From the NCBI GenBank assembly GCA_002633005.1, contig NMRA01000125.1:839566-903565 (forward strand): a stretch of DNA of 64,000 nucleotides, written 5' to 3'. The stretch comes from Phoronis australis. Its lineage: Eukaryota > Phoronida > Phoronidae. The notes under the pieces are model-generated. The model saw only the letters and a list, made by a program, of their open reading frames with translations. It was not told the origin of the DNA and ran no database searches. Numbering within the stretch: the stretch's first letter is position 1; the number at the start of each line of letters is the position of its first letter. The position numbers and the translations under genes were made by a program. Shown piece by piece: positions 12,330 to 25,100 of this stretch.

Positions 12330-15300
12330 TTATTCGTAGTGAAGGCGTAGCTTACACTTAGATTTATAGCAAGGCCACCGACACACAGGACAACAATGAT
12401 TGTCTCGTATGATCCATCCCATTATGCAATTCTCGTGAAAGTTGTGACCACATGGCAAGCCACACAGCACATTCCCATGGCGATAACTATCCAAGCAAAT
12501 CACACACTCTTCAGCTGGCAGCATTCCATCTGGTAAGGTGCCACCTAAGGATGATCGACGTCCATTGCTCAGTTGCTCAGCATTTGAAGCTGAACAACAC
12601 TGGTTACATGCTCCTTTCATTTCTATATCCCTGTCTGTATTATTAGTGGCTTTGTTCTCACACATACATCTATAATCACTGTCCATTACGTACTCTATAC
12701 AGTCCTTTTCAGTACCATTATTGTGACTGCCAGATGTCGCATTACAATGCTGGCACACCAGCAATGAGCCAGCGTTATTACTACTACAAGAGGCCAACGT
12801 TCCAGTATCAGAGCCTTCTGAATCCGACCGCTTTCCATCTTCCTCACCAGATATCCCTGTATGTTCCGTATAAATCCATATAGGCAAATTTTTGACGTAG
12901 TCATTGGATATTATTGGCTGGAGCCACAAGTTAGGCACGGCCAGGCGTTCAATCAATAATTCCATCCCTTCTTCTAAGTCTTGAGCATGTGCGGGTCGGG
13001 TCAGCGAGTTCACCGGATGAAACAGGTAATTGGCCAAGTAACTATTGGCTGAAAATGACCACCAGTCGCTGCTGGTATTTGCAATGTCAGAGTCTGAACG
13101 AAACAGGCGACGACATAAGAAGTACCCGAGAAGTAAATACAACCCAAGAGAAGATGACACAAGTAATGGCTTGGAGAAATAAAATGTCACGTCTTGACGT
13201 GTATAGCCTGCCACATCCGTACAGCTAATAATCCGGATGAATTTGTGGGCATAGAACAAGAAGGAACTCATTTGGGGAATGTGAAACAGTCCGATAATTG
13301 GTAACCATAGCAGCATGAACAAGCAGTTGTATTTGATAAATCTCCAGATCAGACCGGTTAAATTTTGTAGGAACCCACCACCATCTGTGATGAGACCCAT
13401 AACACAAACGCAATTTGTTAAAAACATGCCGAGTTTAAAAAGATCATTTATATCAGGCGTCATTGTTCGCAAAAATAAATCAAAGCTAAAATAATTTAGA
13501 ACTTCACCTCTTCGCTTTCCATATGGCACCGTGCGTTCTGGTGTTATAATGATGTAGGAAGGTTTTATCACACTTTTCTGCAGGGACCTGAGCATTTTCT
13601 TTCCTTGATGAGTCCGGATATCCACCTTTCCAAATTTCACCCTCCCGGTGAATCGAACACTCAACACCGACAAAAACATGGGCGGTAACAGCAGTTTTGA
13701 CAACAATATCACATGAATTGGCCAATTGAGGGCGCTTGCAGCACTTGTTTGGTTATTCTCATTAAATTTCATCCAATCCTCCACAAACTCTTGATGAGAA
13801 CCAATTGCGTGTATCCTTGAGGCTAAGTGGAAGTTGACCCAGTCAAATACAGCCTGGTTACTCCTCAACCCTGAGTAGGTAAGTAACTTAACTTGGTCTT
13901 TGGTCTGCCAGTGGCCCTGGGGGATAGCCAGCATCAGCCGAGAGGAATGCCAAGATTTCTTTGCACAAAATCTGCAAAACAAATTCAAGTCACAGTGTTT
14001 GTGTCCTAAAATTCAGCATGAAGCGAGTTCCTAACAGTGCTAAATGAATCTCGTGTGTCTCATAAAAGTACAGTACGAATGTTCCTATGATGAGGTCAGC
14101 AGCAGCTGCACTGACTCCCAAGGTTGCAAGAGGCTGCTAGACCAGGATAGAGTTTTGTTGACGCAAAACTCTCACTAAGGAAGCTAGTGTGATTGCATGC
14201 TTTAAGTGCAACACATGACGATATCTCACAGTCTTGCAAGTTCTTGCTTTTCTTGCACAGAAGTCTGGAAACAAGGTCTATGCAACACATGACTGACAAT
14301 GTGGTCTGGCAACTGGTCCGAATCAAAATGAAAGAAACAAAACCAGTGACGTCATTCGTTTTCTGACAGCATGAAAACAGTGTGCACTTTACACATAGTC
14401 TTAAATTACTGAGAAGAGGGTTTGTTTGTTTGTTTATTGCAGGAAGACAAAACAGTAGAGGCGGAACATCAAACAACCAATATTCACATCCAAGATGTGT
14501 GAAACCGCAATGTGTGGCAATTCTTCACGTATCAGCACACAATGATATGGCCGGCAAGTGAAATTCTATCTTGTCAAAACTTTTCACATACAAAATTCAA
14601 GACAATTTTAATCTATTTCTGACATGTTCGGTATTGCGTAGATGTCACAAAACAACATTTGGTAAAGCTGCCACTACTTATAGGAATGGAAATCAGCCTT
14701 TGAAGACAGTTTTGGAAAAGTGCCCAAATAGGTATTAGTGTAAGCTCTGTCTTCATATCATGTTTTTACGAATTACCAGTGGGACATAAACCAGTGCAGC
14801 TGCAGGCTGCCAATCTTCCTATTTTACAGTCCTCATGGATTTTCTCATGATCAGCCTCATTTTCTCCATTGTTCTTTCCTCATCCACTACTGTATGTTCA
14901 GTTCTTACTACATGTAACTCAAACCTCAGTGTTTTCATTTGAGTTACATTTTTTTTCTCATGAATGGCGTTCTTTTCTCCCGAACAATTATTATTTCATG
15001 GGACTTCTATGATTTTGTGTAGACGTGGACGCTGCTTTATTCGTGAACAAAACTGACATCAACTAAAATTTAGAAAGGTGTCACTTTAACAATACAGTGA
15101 ATCGTTATTAAAAGTGTTTAAAATGAGTAGGAGAATGGCAACGCCAGATTTCGCTCAATGGTATAATCACGAGTGTGGATTGAGTCCCACCTCAAAATGA
15201 ATCTATATTATTAATGGCATCAATATAAGCCATCTGAAAGTAGCAATGAAAGTAGCAATGAAAGTAGAAATGACATGAGGCGTAAAACATTATGTGGAAG

Positions 15301-17758
15301 AACAGCGTTTTGACTAAATATGGAAACTGTGGTATGTTGAAGCAGCAAATTTTAAACTTAAACTTTCCAACTTAGAGGTAGCGAATTTGCCTATTGAAGT
15401 ACTTTATGAACTCAAAAGTGTATAATGTTATAGTATGTAATTACGAATATCCAGTCCCTGCATTAAAATCAAAAACAAAAACAAAATGTTTTCACCAAGT
15501 CATGGACCAGAACAAGTTTTCAAAGATAGCAATGCATGGGGGTTTAATATTCATGATTTGCCACACTGGCAATTGGAACAAGGTTTATTAAGTCTTCAGT
15601 AACCCGCACATTTACCTGTAGTCATTAGAGCAATCAAAAACACCAACATGAATTCCAAAGGGTGCAAGTTTTTGCACCAGCTCCTTCCATTTGGAGTCCG
15701 ACAGCACAGCACCACCTGGTGGATGTACAACATGAACTAGCCAAACGCTGTCCTTGTTGTCCTCGACCCGTTCATAGAAATGTGCTCCACATGTGAAGGT
15801 AGTTGGCTGTACCTGTGTAGCGTTTTCCACTTCACTGATTGAGTTAAGTTCACCTTCTGTTGTTTCACCTGAAATAATCCAGAGGAACGCAAATGCATCA
15901 TAAGTCGATATTCTCTGTCTCCGTCACAACAATACTAGAACATCGTATGATTTCTGCCAACATACATCAATCCATTAAGAAAAAAAATCTGTGACCTAAG
16001 AATGCTTATTAATGGTTGAAATCAAAAGCTGATCAACAGTCACCCCCCAGGGCTACATGCCCCATTAGAAGGGAGTGTGACACTGTCACTATAATACAGC
16101 AGTAAAAGTCACTAACAAGGGTCCTACATTTTGACAACCAGTTTTCTTCACTGAATATCAGGCATCAAGCTGGTTCTCAAAATCCAGAAACCATGTTTTT
16201 GCCAACATATGTTAATGACAGACACTCACCGTCACCATTGGCATTTTTAAATGGTCATTTAAAAATGAACCAACCATAAAGTAGTATGCCAGAAGTTATC
16301 AGACAAAATATCATTACCCTTTCAAGATCGATATATTATTGGCTGGGAAACGGAAATAAATACTATTTTTTTAACAGTCAACTTTCATAAAAGCCTGCAT
16401 ATAACTCCTTTCTCAATTCACAAATATCCTGCAGCAAAAATAGTTGAGCAATTCTCTTGTTATTTTGTTTCGTTTAATTTTGTGCCATGACATTAGTGGC
16501 ATCATCTAACTTTGGGTATCAGCCATCTAGCATACTATAACGCACTTGATGTCAACTTCCTCCTTCTTCAGACTGAAAATGATCTGAGCTTGTGTAGAAT
16601 TAACAGCAAGTTCAAGGCTAAAGACCAGGTTACAAGTTGGTTTAACAAGGCTGGTACAAGTTGGTTTAACAAGGCTGGTACAAGTTGGTTTAACAAGGCT
16701 GGTACAAGTTGGTTTAACAAGGCTGGTACAAGTTGGTTTAACAAGGCTGGTACAAGTTGGTTTAACAAGGCTGGTCAGTAAGATTTAAGTGTAGCCTCAA
16801 GCAGTCATGAACCACCAATTTTTCCCAGGCTCTAACAGAGCAAACTGTCAAGGCCAGATATATAACATGACAAGAAGCCCAAGTCAACAATTATTATTTT
16901 TTTAGCAAAGCCGGGTTTATAGTGCATCCTTTAACTACTTTTGAAAACGGTACTGTCTACTGAAGTGGTACTTAACATCTCTAAAGTGCAGATTGTGAAC
17001 ACTGAATCATGACTGGCATGTTCTTATCAAAGGTTGTAAAATCAAAGGTCATGAGTTCAAAAGCTGATTTAATACACCCCAAGTGTGACTCAACATTCAC
17101 TAGCTAGGGATTAATGTACGAAGGTCCCACTTTTAACATCAGTGGGAGAAGAAAGCAGTATGGTGACATGTATGAGATAAGGATAATACGCACACATGCA
17201 TTAACAACTCGGTTTAACTACAGTGTAGGTGGGGGATCAAAGAATGATGGTCCCTCAGTCTAACATCAGAATAGACTTTGGCACTGTGGTGACATCTATG
17301 GGATTAAGGTAACATGATTAGATGCAGCATTCATAATGGGCAATTCCATTTGCACAAGACAGCATCTGTGACAAGGAATTCTGGGTTATTTTGTGTGATT
17401 ACTTTTGACATGTACTGTAACGAAATTTGTCAGTTGCACGTCACGACGAAAAATAATTGATCGTAATTCCACTGCAAAATTTCACATAAAGACGACAAAG
17501 TGCAGTATGAATCTAATCAAATAGACTGTTACCAGAATCATCAACTAGAGTCGACAGCTCCGATTTCTCCACAACTCCAGCATAGCTCACTCCCCTTTGA
17601 TCCAGCAGTGACTTTAACTTCTTTACGCTCAAAGAGAACGGGTCAAGGAGTTGTTTCGACCAATAGCCATTCTCGTACCACGCCACAGTTTCCAAAAAGC
17701 GGGAGAGAAAGAACAAAACAACTCCGTATAAAATGAGTAAAACAAGCTTCAACCACAT
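12330..17758 (-). CDS. RNF103: RNF103-like RING-H2 E3 ubiquitin-protein ligase, complete, 3 exons
   Basis: Coding exons on the minus strand are 17758-17533, 15868-15616 and 13971-12330, joined in phases 1 and 2 at GT-AG sites, giving 706 aa (the human protein is about 685). The N-terminus MWLKLVLLILYGVVLFF is a signal-anchor-like membrane helix and closely resembles vertebrate RNF103. Exon 2 carries the FYERVEDNKDSVWLV stretch and a thioredoxin-like region. Exon 3 has several hydrophobic segments, then an acidic and serine-rich linker. The C-terminus is a C3H2C3 RING-H2 finger with ligands C649, C652, C667, H669, H672, C675, C687 and C690, ending CCPVCRWP as in vertebrates. Family knowledge: RNF103 is a multi-pass ER ubiquitin ligase linked to ER-associated degradation. 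The next gene lies head to head about 1.3 kb away. No CHMP3 exon, the vertebrate neighbour, was recognised downstream. Identification is firm; the exact ligase substrates cannot be inferred. Confidence 0.95.
14096..15615 (-). other. RNF103 intron 2 (3' portion)
   Basis: This is most of intron 2 (13972-15615). It holds a 13-14 bp imperfect repeat at about 15236-15272 (GAAAGTAGCAAT, three copies) and no recognised gene. A 126-codon open frame at 14096-14476 has no recognisable domain and is probably chance. Confidence 0.6.
16632..16775 (+). repeat. 24-bp minisatellite, 6 copies, in RNF103 intron 1
   Basis: Six consecutive and apparently identical units of 24 bp, starting ACAAGTTGGTTTAACAAGGC and ending TGGT. 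Because the unit is a multiple of three without stops in some frames, both strands show artificial repetitive open frames. It lies inside the intron between RNF103 exons 2 and 1. Confidence 0.95.
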
Positions 17759-18042
17759 CCTATGTTAGAATAAACTCAAGAGGCGACCTCCATCAAACGC
17801 ACAGGAATCCGCAGACTTTCTCGGCGACTTGAAAGTTCACTTCGGTTTCACAATAAGGCCACGTCAGCAGCTCACAAAATCAAGTTGCAAAGCTCAAGTG
17901 ACAATTACACAATCGAAGAAGATGCAGAGTCTGCAATGACAAAACTGCTTTCACTGCTTTAAGTAATCCAGTGATGGAATCAACCGAACATTATCCATTA
18001 AAGGAATCGTGAGAAAATTCTGCGAACAGACGTCAGACATTT

Positions 18043-18066
18043 AAAAATGGCGACGGTCATGTGACC
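18043..18066 (+). promoter_or_regulatory. YY1-like and E-box/M-box sites between RNF103 and the DyP gene
   Basis: AAAAATGGCGAC resembles the YY1 motif that often sits near animal transcription starts. It is followed at 18055-18066 by GGTCATGTGACC, containing the TCATGTGA core bound by MITF/TFE/USF-type bHLH factors. The pair lies about 290 bp upstream of the RNF103 start codon, where its promoter is expected. Function is inferred from motifs only. Confidence 0.35.
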
Positions 18067-19060
18067 ATAACAAAGGGAGCATTCGTTTACCCAATTTGTT
18101 CATGCGAGGAGAACAGAATATGCAATACTATCTCAGATAATAATAATGAGAAAGTGGTGCCGAAATTTTGCGAAATAACGTCTGCAAAACAGAATTACCG
18201 ACATGTTACTTACTGGCCTTCTACAGGCCCATTGCAGCAGGCACTGTGGATTATATCACTGCAAGGGGCCAACAGAGGCGATGGTCATTGCCTAGCCTCG
18301 ACCACGCTGTTCGAGGATTCCAATAGTGTTTCAATGTTTTTTTTTGTTAGCTATGACAGTTTTCACTGAAACTGCTTTACTTTCATAGCATTCTTTTCTA
18401 ATGCTTTGGTAAGCGAAACACCTCGCCGACATATGGTGTTCTGATGTTTCATCTTCCACCCATAATTTCGGGCAACAAGAGACCTGACTCGACCTCAGTG
18501 TTGTCGCGGCTATTTATATTAGCGTATCCTCAGATTCAATTGAAGATTCAAGAAGCTTTATTTAACGTCGTTCGGAGAACAGATTAACATTAGCCAGTTG
18601 GGCTATTACTACGACAGCTATTTGTATTAGCGTATGCTCAGGCCACTGTTCTGGGGGTGTATCTGATTATGACACAACATTACAATTTCTTTCATTTCAC
18701 GCTGCAGGCCACGTACGTGCACATAACACTTTTCAATACAATTTCTACTAGGTAAGAAGTATCCACAAACTCGTAGCCGCCAGCATGCCCTGAACGTTAG
18801 GTGTACTAAGTAAAAACATGACCTTGAAAGATACGTTATTCAACTTATAAGACACGGACATGATCGAGGCATAGCAAACAGCGCGATGTATATCAATGCC
18901 CCGACACCCCCACGAGGCATAGTCGCTAATCACGCCATGTAAACACTAAAGCTGGTGATAACGAGACATGCAGGTCAAAGTGTCACAGTAATCATACGTT
19001 GAAATTCAGTTTTACCGGGTCGACTCGTAGGGTGCGTAACAGTTGAGACGTGACTTGACA

Positions 19061-19070
19061 TTTCCGGCGG
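19061..19070 (+). promoter_or_regulatory. ETS/GABPA-like site at the DyP gene start
   Basis: TTTCCGGCGG lies immediately before the DyP start codon, so it would be in the 5' UTR or at the transcription start. TTCCGG is the reverse complement of the ETS core CCGGAA. GABPA (NRF-2) is a known regulator of many nuclear mitochondrial genes in animals, which would fit the predicted location of the protein, but one short motif is weak evidence. Confidence 0.3.
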
Positions 19071-19071
19071 T

Positions 19072-19123
19072 ATGGCTTTTCGTTACACAGCTAGGCTCTT
19101 TCGAGGTGCGAGGAGATTGCACG
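19072..19123 (+). CDS. DyP exon 1: mitochondrial presequence
   Basis: ATG at 19072 opens MAFRYTARLFRGARRLH, then a phase-1 donor GTATGT at 19124. The peptide has six Arg or Lys-type residues, no acidic residue and an amphipathic pattern, as in cleavable mitochondrial presequences. The leftover G joins GT at 22769 to restore glycine in the frame of exon 2. The frame also runs open upstream of exon 2 but has no ATG there, which supports this start. The exon was chosen from phase and composition, not from a transcript. Confidence 0.75.
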
Positions 19124-22100
19124 GTATGTCGATGTATTCTGAGCTAAAATATCTTTGAACAATGTCTCAACTTAATAACGGGTTTCTCCCGGCTAACGAC
19201 CGAGTGGGCTTACAGAATAGACGGACTGACCTATATCTTGTTATACAAAATTCACAACAACGCATTGCCATTGGGCAGAGTGAGGCTGGCCGCTGATTTT
19301 TTTCCGAAAATGAACCGATGATGGTGCATACATGCATATGCACCATCATCGCATCAATCAATGAAATGCTTAGTCACTGAGACACGCAGCACTGGTGTCC
19401 ATGATAAGTAGACCTATATACTGACGCATAAATTTGTCCCGACGTTTCGAGTGTCGAACTTCATGGAAACGTTCCAAGTTTGTTAGTTACTAGTAGGCGC
19501 ATGTGCAACTGATGAAGTTTTCTTCTGAGCCGAATGAGCGTGCCACACTCACCGGCGTTTACGGAGCAATAATAATCTAGGACCAACATCAGTACGTTAT
19601 CACTCCTTGGTTCTAACTTGTTGCCCTTTCACTAGAGAACAACTATCCGAGATTATATATGCTCACTCAAGCCTTAATTTCTTTGCCGTGCTTTTTACCA
19701 TTTACCGGCACCTCTGTTATTTGCCGTCTTGCTTTGAAAAATGGGTTGTCCACCGTATTTGTTCAGCTTACAACCTTTTCTTGAGTCAACATTATGCAGT
19801 ATTAGAGCTATGGGTTTTCTTGTTGGCCGGATACTGCCATAGTCATTTTAGTGTAACTGGTGCCCGTTCCAACAAAATTGACTTAGCTAAGACAAATCTT
19901 AAATTTTAGTAAATTTTTAGATAAAACTTAAATTTGTCTCGAGACTGTTTTTAGAAAGAGATCTTAAGTTTGAATTAAGTTTTTGATAAAACTGTCATCT
20001 TCATTTTAACTATTTGACCGGATGTGGAAGTTTCAAAGAATGGAAGAGAAGACAAATCTTAGACTTAAGTCAAAAATGAACTTAAGTCAGCTTCTTGGAA
20101 CGGGCCCCTGGTCCCCAGGTCCCAGCCACATTGGCAGTGTTGACGAGTGTAGACCAACTGCAGTCTCCCTCTTGTTCATAAACCCGTTTGGAAACAGCCT
20201 CTACATGTATATTATCTTGCTGCAGATGCTCTGCGGGTCTACAGATGTACATAACAGCCTATTATTTCCAATGACTGCCTGCAGTGAAATAACGATACGA
20301 ATGGACGCTATTGAGGGCGCATATCAACAAGTGAATACGACATTTGATGCCATGTTTTGTGACAATAGGTCTACCTTGAAAACGGAATGAAAAGACGATG
20401 GCACGGTAAAGACGATTCGTGAATTGTCATTCGGCGCCGCCGCAGAGCTTCCGAAATAGTATCAATAATCATTCTCTTCTTAAGAGATTGATGCTAATTT
20501 TGAGGTCATTGTTAGCAATCGCATAGGGCGTCGTATGCGATTGAAAATAGTGAATTCCTCAGTATTAAATTGTAACATTGCATATTGTGTGATTGTGAAT
20601 TCGAATATTCAGCAGACTGCCGATAAGGGTCTCATTTTATTATCTGAGCAGATATATTCATATTGTAGCTGTTTATCTGCACCAGGGCTACTACATGTCG
20701 GACTACCGAGACAGTGGGTGCCGGGACATGCTGCTATGATGGGTGTTTTTATTTTCTACTCCCACGTTCCATTTAGTTCCGATTTAATATCCCGTGAACA
20801 TTAGGACTACAAAAATGCACAAAACCGCATGTCCTCACTTGCATTCTCTTACAATTACCCCGGTTCAAAAGTTTTTTGAGGTACCTCTGTTAAGGCTAAT
20901 TTTTAACGATTATTGTAGGGAATGCAAGGACGCGTGGCTTTGGGTGTATTTCGTATAATCTGGATCAAAAATCTTGATTCATTTTGGTGTATAGAATACA
21001 AAAAAATTCGGTTAAATTTCAATTTAGCATGGAAATTTCAGACTCCGTGTTGATCCTGTTCCGACTTTATTTGACATGTGATAAATTTTCGGTTCCGCTG
21101 CCGCGGTATATTTTCAATCCTGTTAAATTTTAGTCACGACGTGACTAGTTATGGGTCCTGTGCCTGGTTGCATGAAACAGTCCCAAATTGTGACTCGGCT
21201 AAGTTCCCTACTCTTGTGCGTGTTTTTGTCGTTCTTTATTCACAGACGGGTCCTTTCACTATGACTTTATCGCTGTTACATGTATAAGCTTCTCTTTGAC
21301 AAGTTACATTTTCTAATTATATAACTAAAATCTGAGCCCTCGGTTTCATGAAAATAAATAGGGACTTGGTCTTCAGATTTGCATCAAAGCCAAAATTGAC
21401 TTAATAATGAAATTAAGGCAGCATAAGTAAGGACAATGAGTGTTTTCACTAGTCTACAAATACACTGTAGATTTACGGAAATTAGTCCTTGTTTGGGACT
21501 GTTTTATGCAACCAGGCATTGGCGTGACCAATTCTGGTTTTGAGCTTTTTTTGATTTCAGAGATTTTAATTCTTGAATAGAAAATGTCCTGGGATTTTTC
21601 CGCTTCGGCTTTCCATAGTCTCAGACCTATTATGTGCAGTGGTGGCCAAGGTGTCCTCTAGCCTATCAACTCTTTATACACAACTGATCAGACCTGGCAA
21701 TACCAACGAATGTCGGTAGCCTGGGACTTGGATAAAATTTACTATCGATATGCAAACCGCATGTACATGTAAACATGCAAGTAGCCCGCTGCGTACAGTG
21801 AATGGAAACTAGTTTCACTTCGCTGCTCTGCAGACATGATCGAATAATTATGCAGTATTTTAGTTACCTTTCACACCGATTGCCGGTTGTAAAAATAGTA
21901 CAGGCATCTGCGTTCCCAAGTGACACTACTCATGCCGTACACTACATTTAGCCTGCTGGTCGCTGATGACAGTCGGATCCCGCCATCTGGTGGCTGGCAT
22001 GCCGAGCCTGGGTTCTCTTTACTTACCCAACCCAACGTGTGCTTCTGGAGTTGGTGGAGTAACAATACGATTATAATTTCTAATTTCTTCAAAAACAAGT

Positions 22101-25100
22101 TTATGCAGCAATTTCCTAACCGATGAACTCTCACGATTTATATTTTCATAGGATTGCCTTTGTAAGATCGTTAAATTTCCCAGCGGATGAACTCTCACGA
22201 TTCATTTCATACGTTTTCCTGTGTAAGATCGCTAAATTTCCCGCAAAAAATCTGAAAATACACGTCGGTATACCTGGAAGGAAATCTGATGATCTCTTCA
22301 GTGGTCTAAGAAATGGTAAATGTTCTTTGAAGGCAAAGTCCGGGAATTTTTAATATTGTGGGATGTGCCAGGATTTACAGTGACGTACCGGATGTCTGAA
22401 TTTATTTTTTGGAAACCAATTAGTCGAAATTCGAACATTCCTGAAACCGAAAGGGGAGGTCACAATCGATCTCGATTGTTGTATATGCTTTCATTACCCA
22501 TAATGCCTTGTTTCAGCCGGCATTATTAGTGTCAAATCTAACGCAGTCTCTCATTGGCTCATTCGGCATGTCACACAAACTCAAAAACAAGTAATGGACA
22601 TCTAACTCGACAACCCCACCTTCGTTTTTGAAGCGGGAATGTTCCGTACAAAAAGCGATCTTTTGATTTAGACTATTTACTGCTGTGAAATTGGTCTCAA
22701 ATTGTATCTTATACGTTGTCTTTATCGGTGTCTAAGCTCGGTATTTGTGATATTAACTTGTTTTCAAGGTGCGGGACGAAGTATAAGCACGAAAACACCC
22801 GAAGCGCGCTTCGCCGCCTTTCGCCCTCTTCTCGTCGGAGGAATAGCTGCAGGTTACCTTGGTTACAAACTCTTCACTGAAGAGGTGCCTCCCATCGTCA
22901 GCCAGGTTCATGCCGCAGAAGCTGCTTCGCCTCAGCCTTCAGTAAGTTGCTTGCCATCATGATAACACTTGAGTCAGTGCTTGATTTGGCGACCTGCAGG
23001 TCGCCAATATGACTTCAGATTGTGTTTGGCGACCTGGAAAAAATTTCAAGTCGCCACGAACCACTGCAAGTATCATTGTCAGACAATTATTCCCTCTAAA
23101 TTCGTTTCAAAGTTGTAATTCACTTTCAAAGTTTAATTTACTACCAGTTTTCTTAGATTCATTACTTTTGATTCACAATTGTTCCGTTTATTTCGTGAAA
23201 TCAGCGCATTTGTCACCACGTTTAAATTACAAAGGGAGTAGTAAACAGACGGAAGTCGGAATTGTTCGGCAAATGTCGGACAAGATCGACGATATTCGCC
23301 AACAACCCCTGCAGTCTTCTGCGTGCTATGTTGACTACCCGTCGATGGGAGGAATTGAGTTAGAGAATTAAGGTGATTTAGGCATATACGGGGGAAATTG
23401 GAAAAGCGCAAGAGAATGGGCGGCGGACAACCGTAGGCCGCGTTTTTGGTCGACGACCTGTTACGCTGGATAGGAATCCTCGCCTGAGGTCTTCACTTTT
23501 GATGACCTCAGCAAAATGCAACTTGGCTTTAGCTAAGCGTCGAGCGCCGTAAGTGTAGGTTTCTCCCTAAGAAATTCGATGAACTCGGTGTGTAAAATGT
23601 TAGTGTTACCAATCTACTCGTTTTAAGTGCACTTAGTTTGGATCTTGGTGAGGAGAGACATGTTTGCACACTACGGGCTTGCTGTAACGCGGTTCGGCTA
23701 GCCTACATTACATACGTTGTGCCATTTTCGCGTGATCACTTCGTGTAACCCTCTTGTGAATTCACGGGACGCCAGATTCCATGTGGGACAGGTCCCAACT
23801 AGACAAGAGATTCCTATCCGTGTATGCCCTAACTGACTAATAATCAAATGGCGCTATGCCGAAATTTCTGCAATGAAGATGTGCTTCTTTGTTTTATCGA
23901 TTCCAAAAAAACACTTTAAAAGCTATTGGTAACATGATTTTCAGTTTGCTGGTGAGTACAAACACTGTTTCTATCACAATCATTCCAATGAGCTCATTTA
24001 TCACTCAAACAACTCACAGGTGATCTCTGGCACAAAGGATCACGCCTTGTACCTAACCATCTACCTTAAGCCAACCGCGGACGTGAAAGCTTGTGTGAAA
24101 GTCCTGGCAAACCTGCAGAAGTCGGTGAGCTCTCTCTTCGACCCGAGCACCCCTCCCGATGATGACGACGAAGTTTTGGCCGGTGTCGGGTTTGGTCCCA
24201 ACACCTGGTCACAGGTAGGTCTTGGAACAACCAATTTATTTAAACTTTTACACAAACCCGCCTCAGTCGTCAAAGGTAACTTTTGATTNCGTTTCAAAGT
24301 TGGTATTCACTTTCAAAGTTTGAGTTACTACCAGTTTTCTTAGATTCATTACCTTTGATTCACAATTGTTCCGTTTATTTCGTGAAATCAGCGCATTTGT
24401 CACCACGTTTAAATTACAATAGGGAATAGTAAACAGACGGAAGTCGGAATTGTTCGGCAAATGTCAGACAAAATCGACGAAATTCGCCAACGACCCCTGC
24501 AGTCTTCTGTGTTGACTACCCGTCGATGGGAGGAATTGAGTTAGAGAATTAAGGTGATTTAGGCATATACGGGGGAAATTGGAGAAGCGCAAGAGATTGG
24601 GCGGCGGACAGCCGTGGGCCGTTTTTTTGGTCGACGACCTGTTACGCTGGATAGGAATCCTGCCTGAGGTCTTCACTTTTGATGAGCTCAGCAAAATGCA
24701 ACTTGGCTTTAGCTAAGCGTCGAGCGCCGTAAGTGTAGGTTTCTCCCAAAGAAATTCGACGAACTCAGTGTGTAAAATGTTTAGTGTTACCAATCTACTC
24801 GCTTTAAGTGCACTTAGCTTGGATCTTGGTGAGGAGAGACATGTTTGCACACTACGGGCTTGCTGTAACGCGGTTCGGCTAGCCTAAATTACATACGTTG
24901 TACCATTTTCGCGTGATCACTTCGTGTAACCCTCTTGTGAATTCACGGGACGCCAGATTCCATGTGGGACAGGTCCCAACTAGACAAGAGATTCCTATCC
25001 GTGTATGCCCTAACTGACTAATAATCAAATGGCGCTATGCCGAAATTTCTGCAATGAAGATGTGCTTCTTTGTTTTATCGATTCCAAAAAAACACTTTAA

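Noticed and set aside
12452-13725. Several plus- and minus-strand frames within the last RNF103 exon
   Set aside because: Shadows of the real RNF103 reading frame.
14096-14476. 126-codon minus-strand frame inside RNF103 intron 2
   Set aside because: Starts and ends without splice logic, Cys/Ser/Leu-rich random composition, no domain.
22702-22768. In-frame upstream extension of DyP exon 2 as the gene start
   Set aside because: It starts at TTG, not ATG, and a proper acceptor lies at 22768; exon 1 at 19072 gives an ATG and a sensible presequence in phase.
23943-23949. Possible 7-nt micro-exon TTTGCTG between TTTTCAG and GTGAGT
   Set aside because: It would shift the phase between exons 2 and 3, which join perfectly in phase 0 without it.
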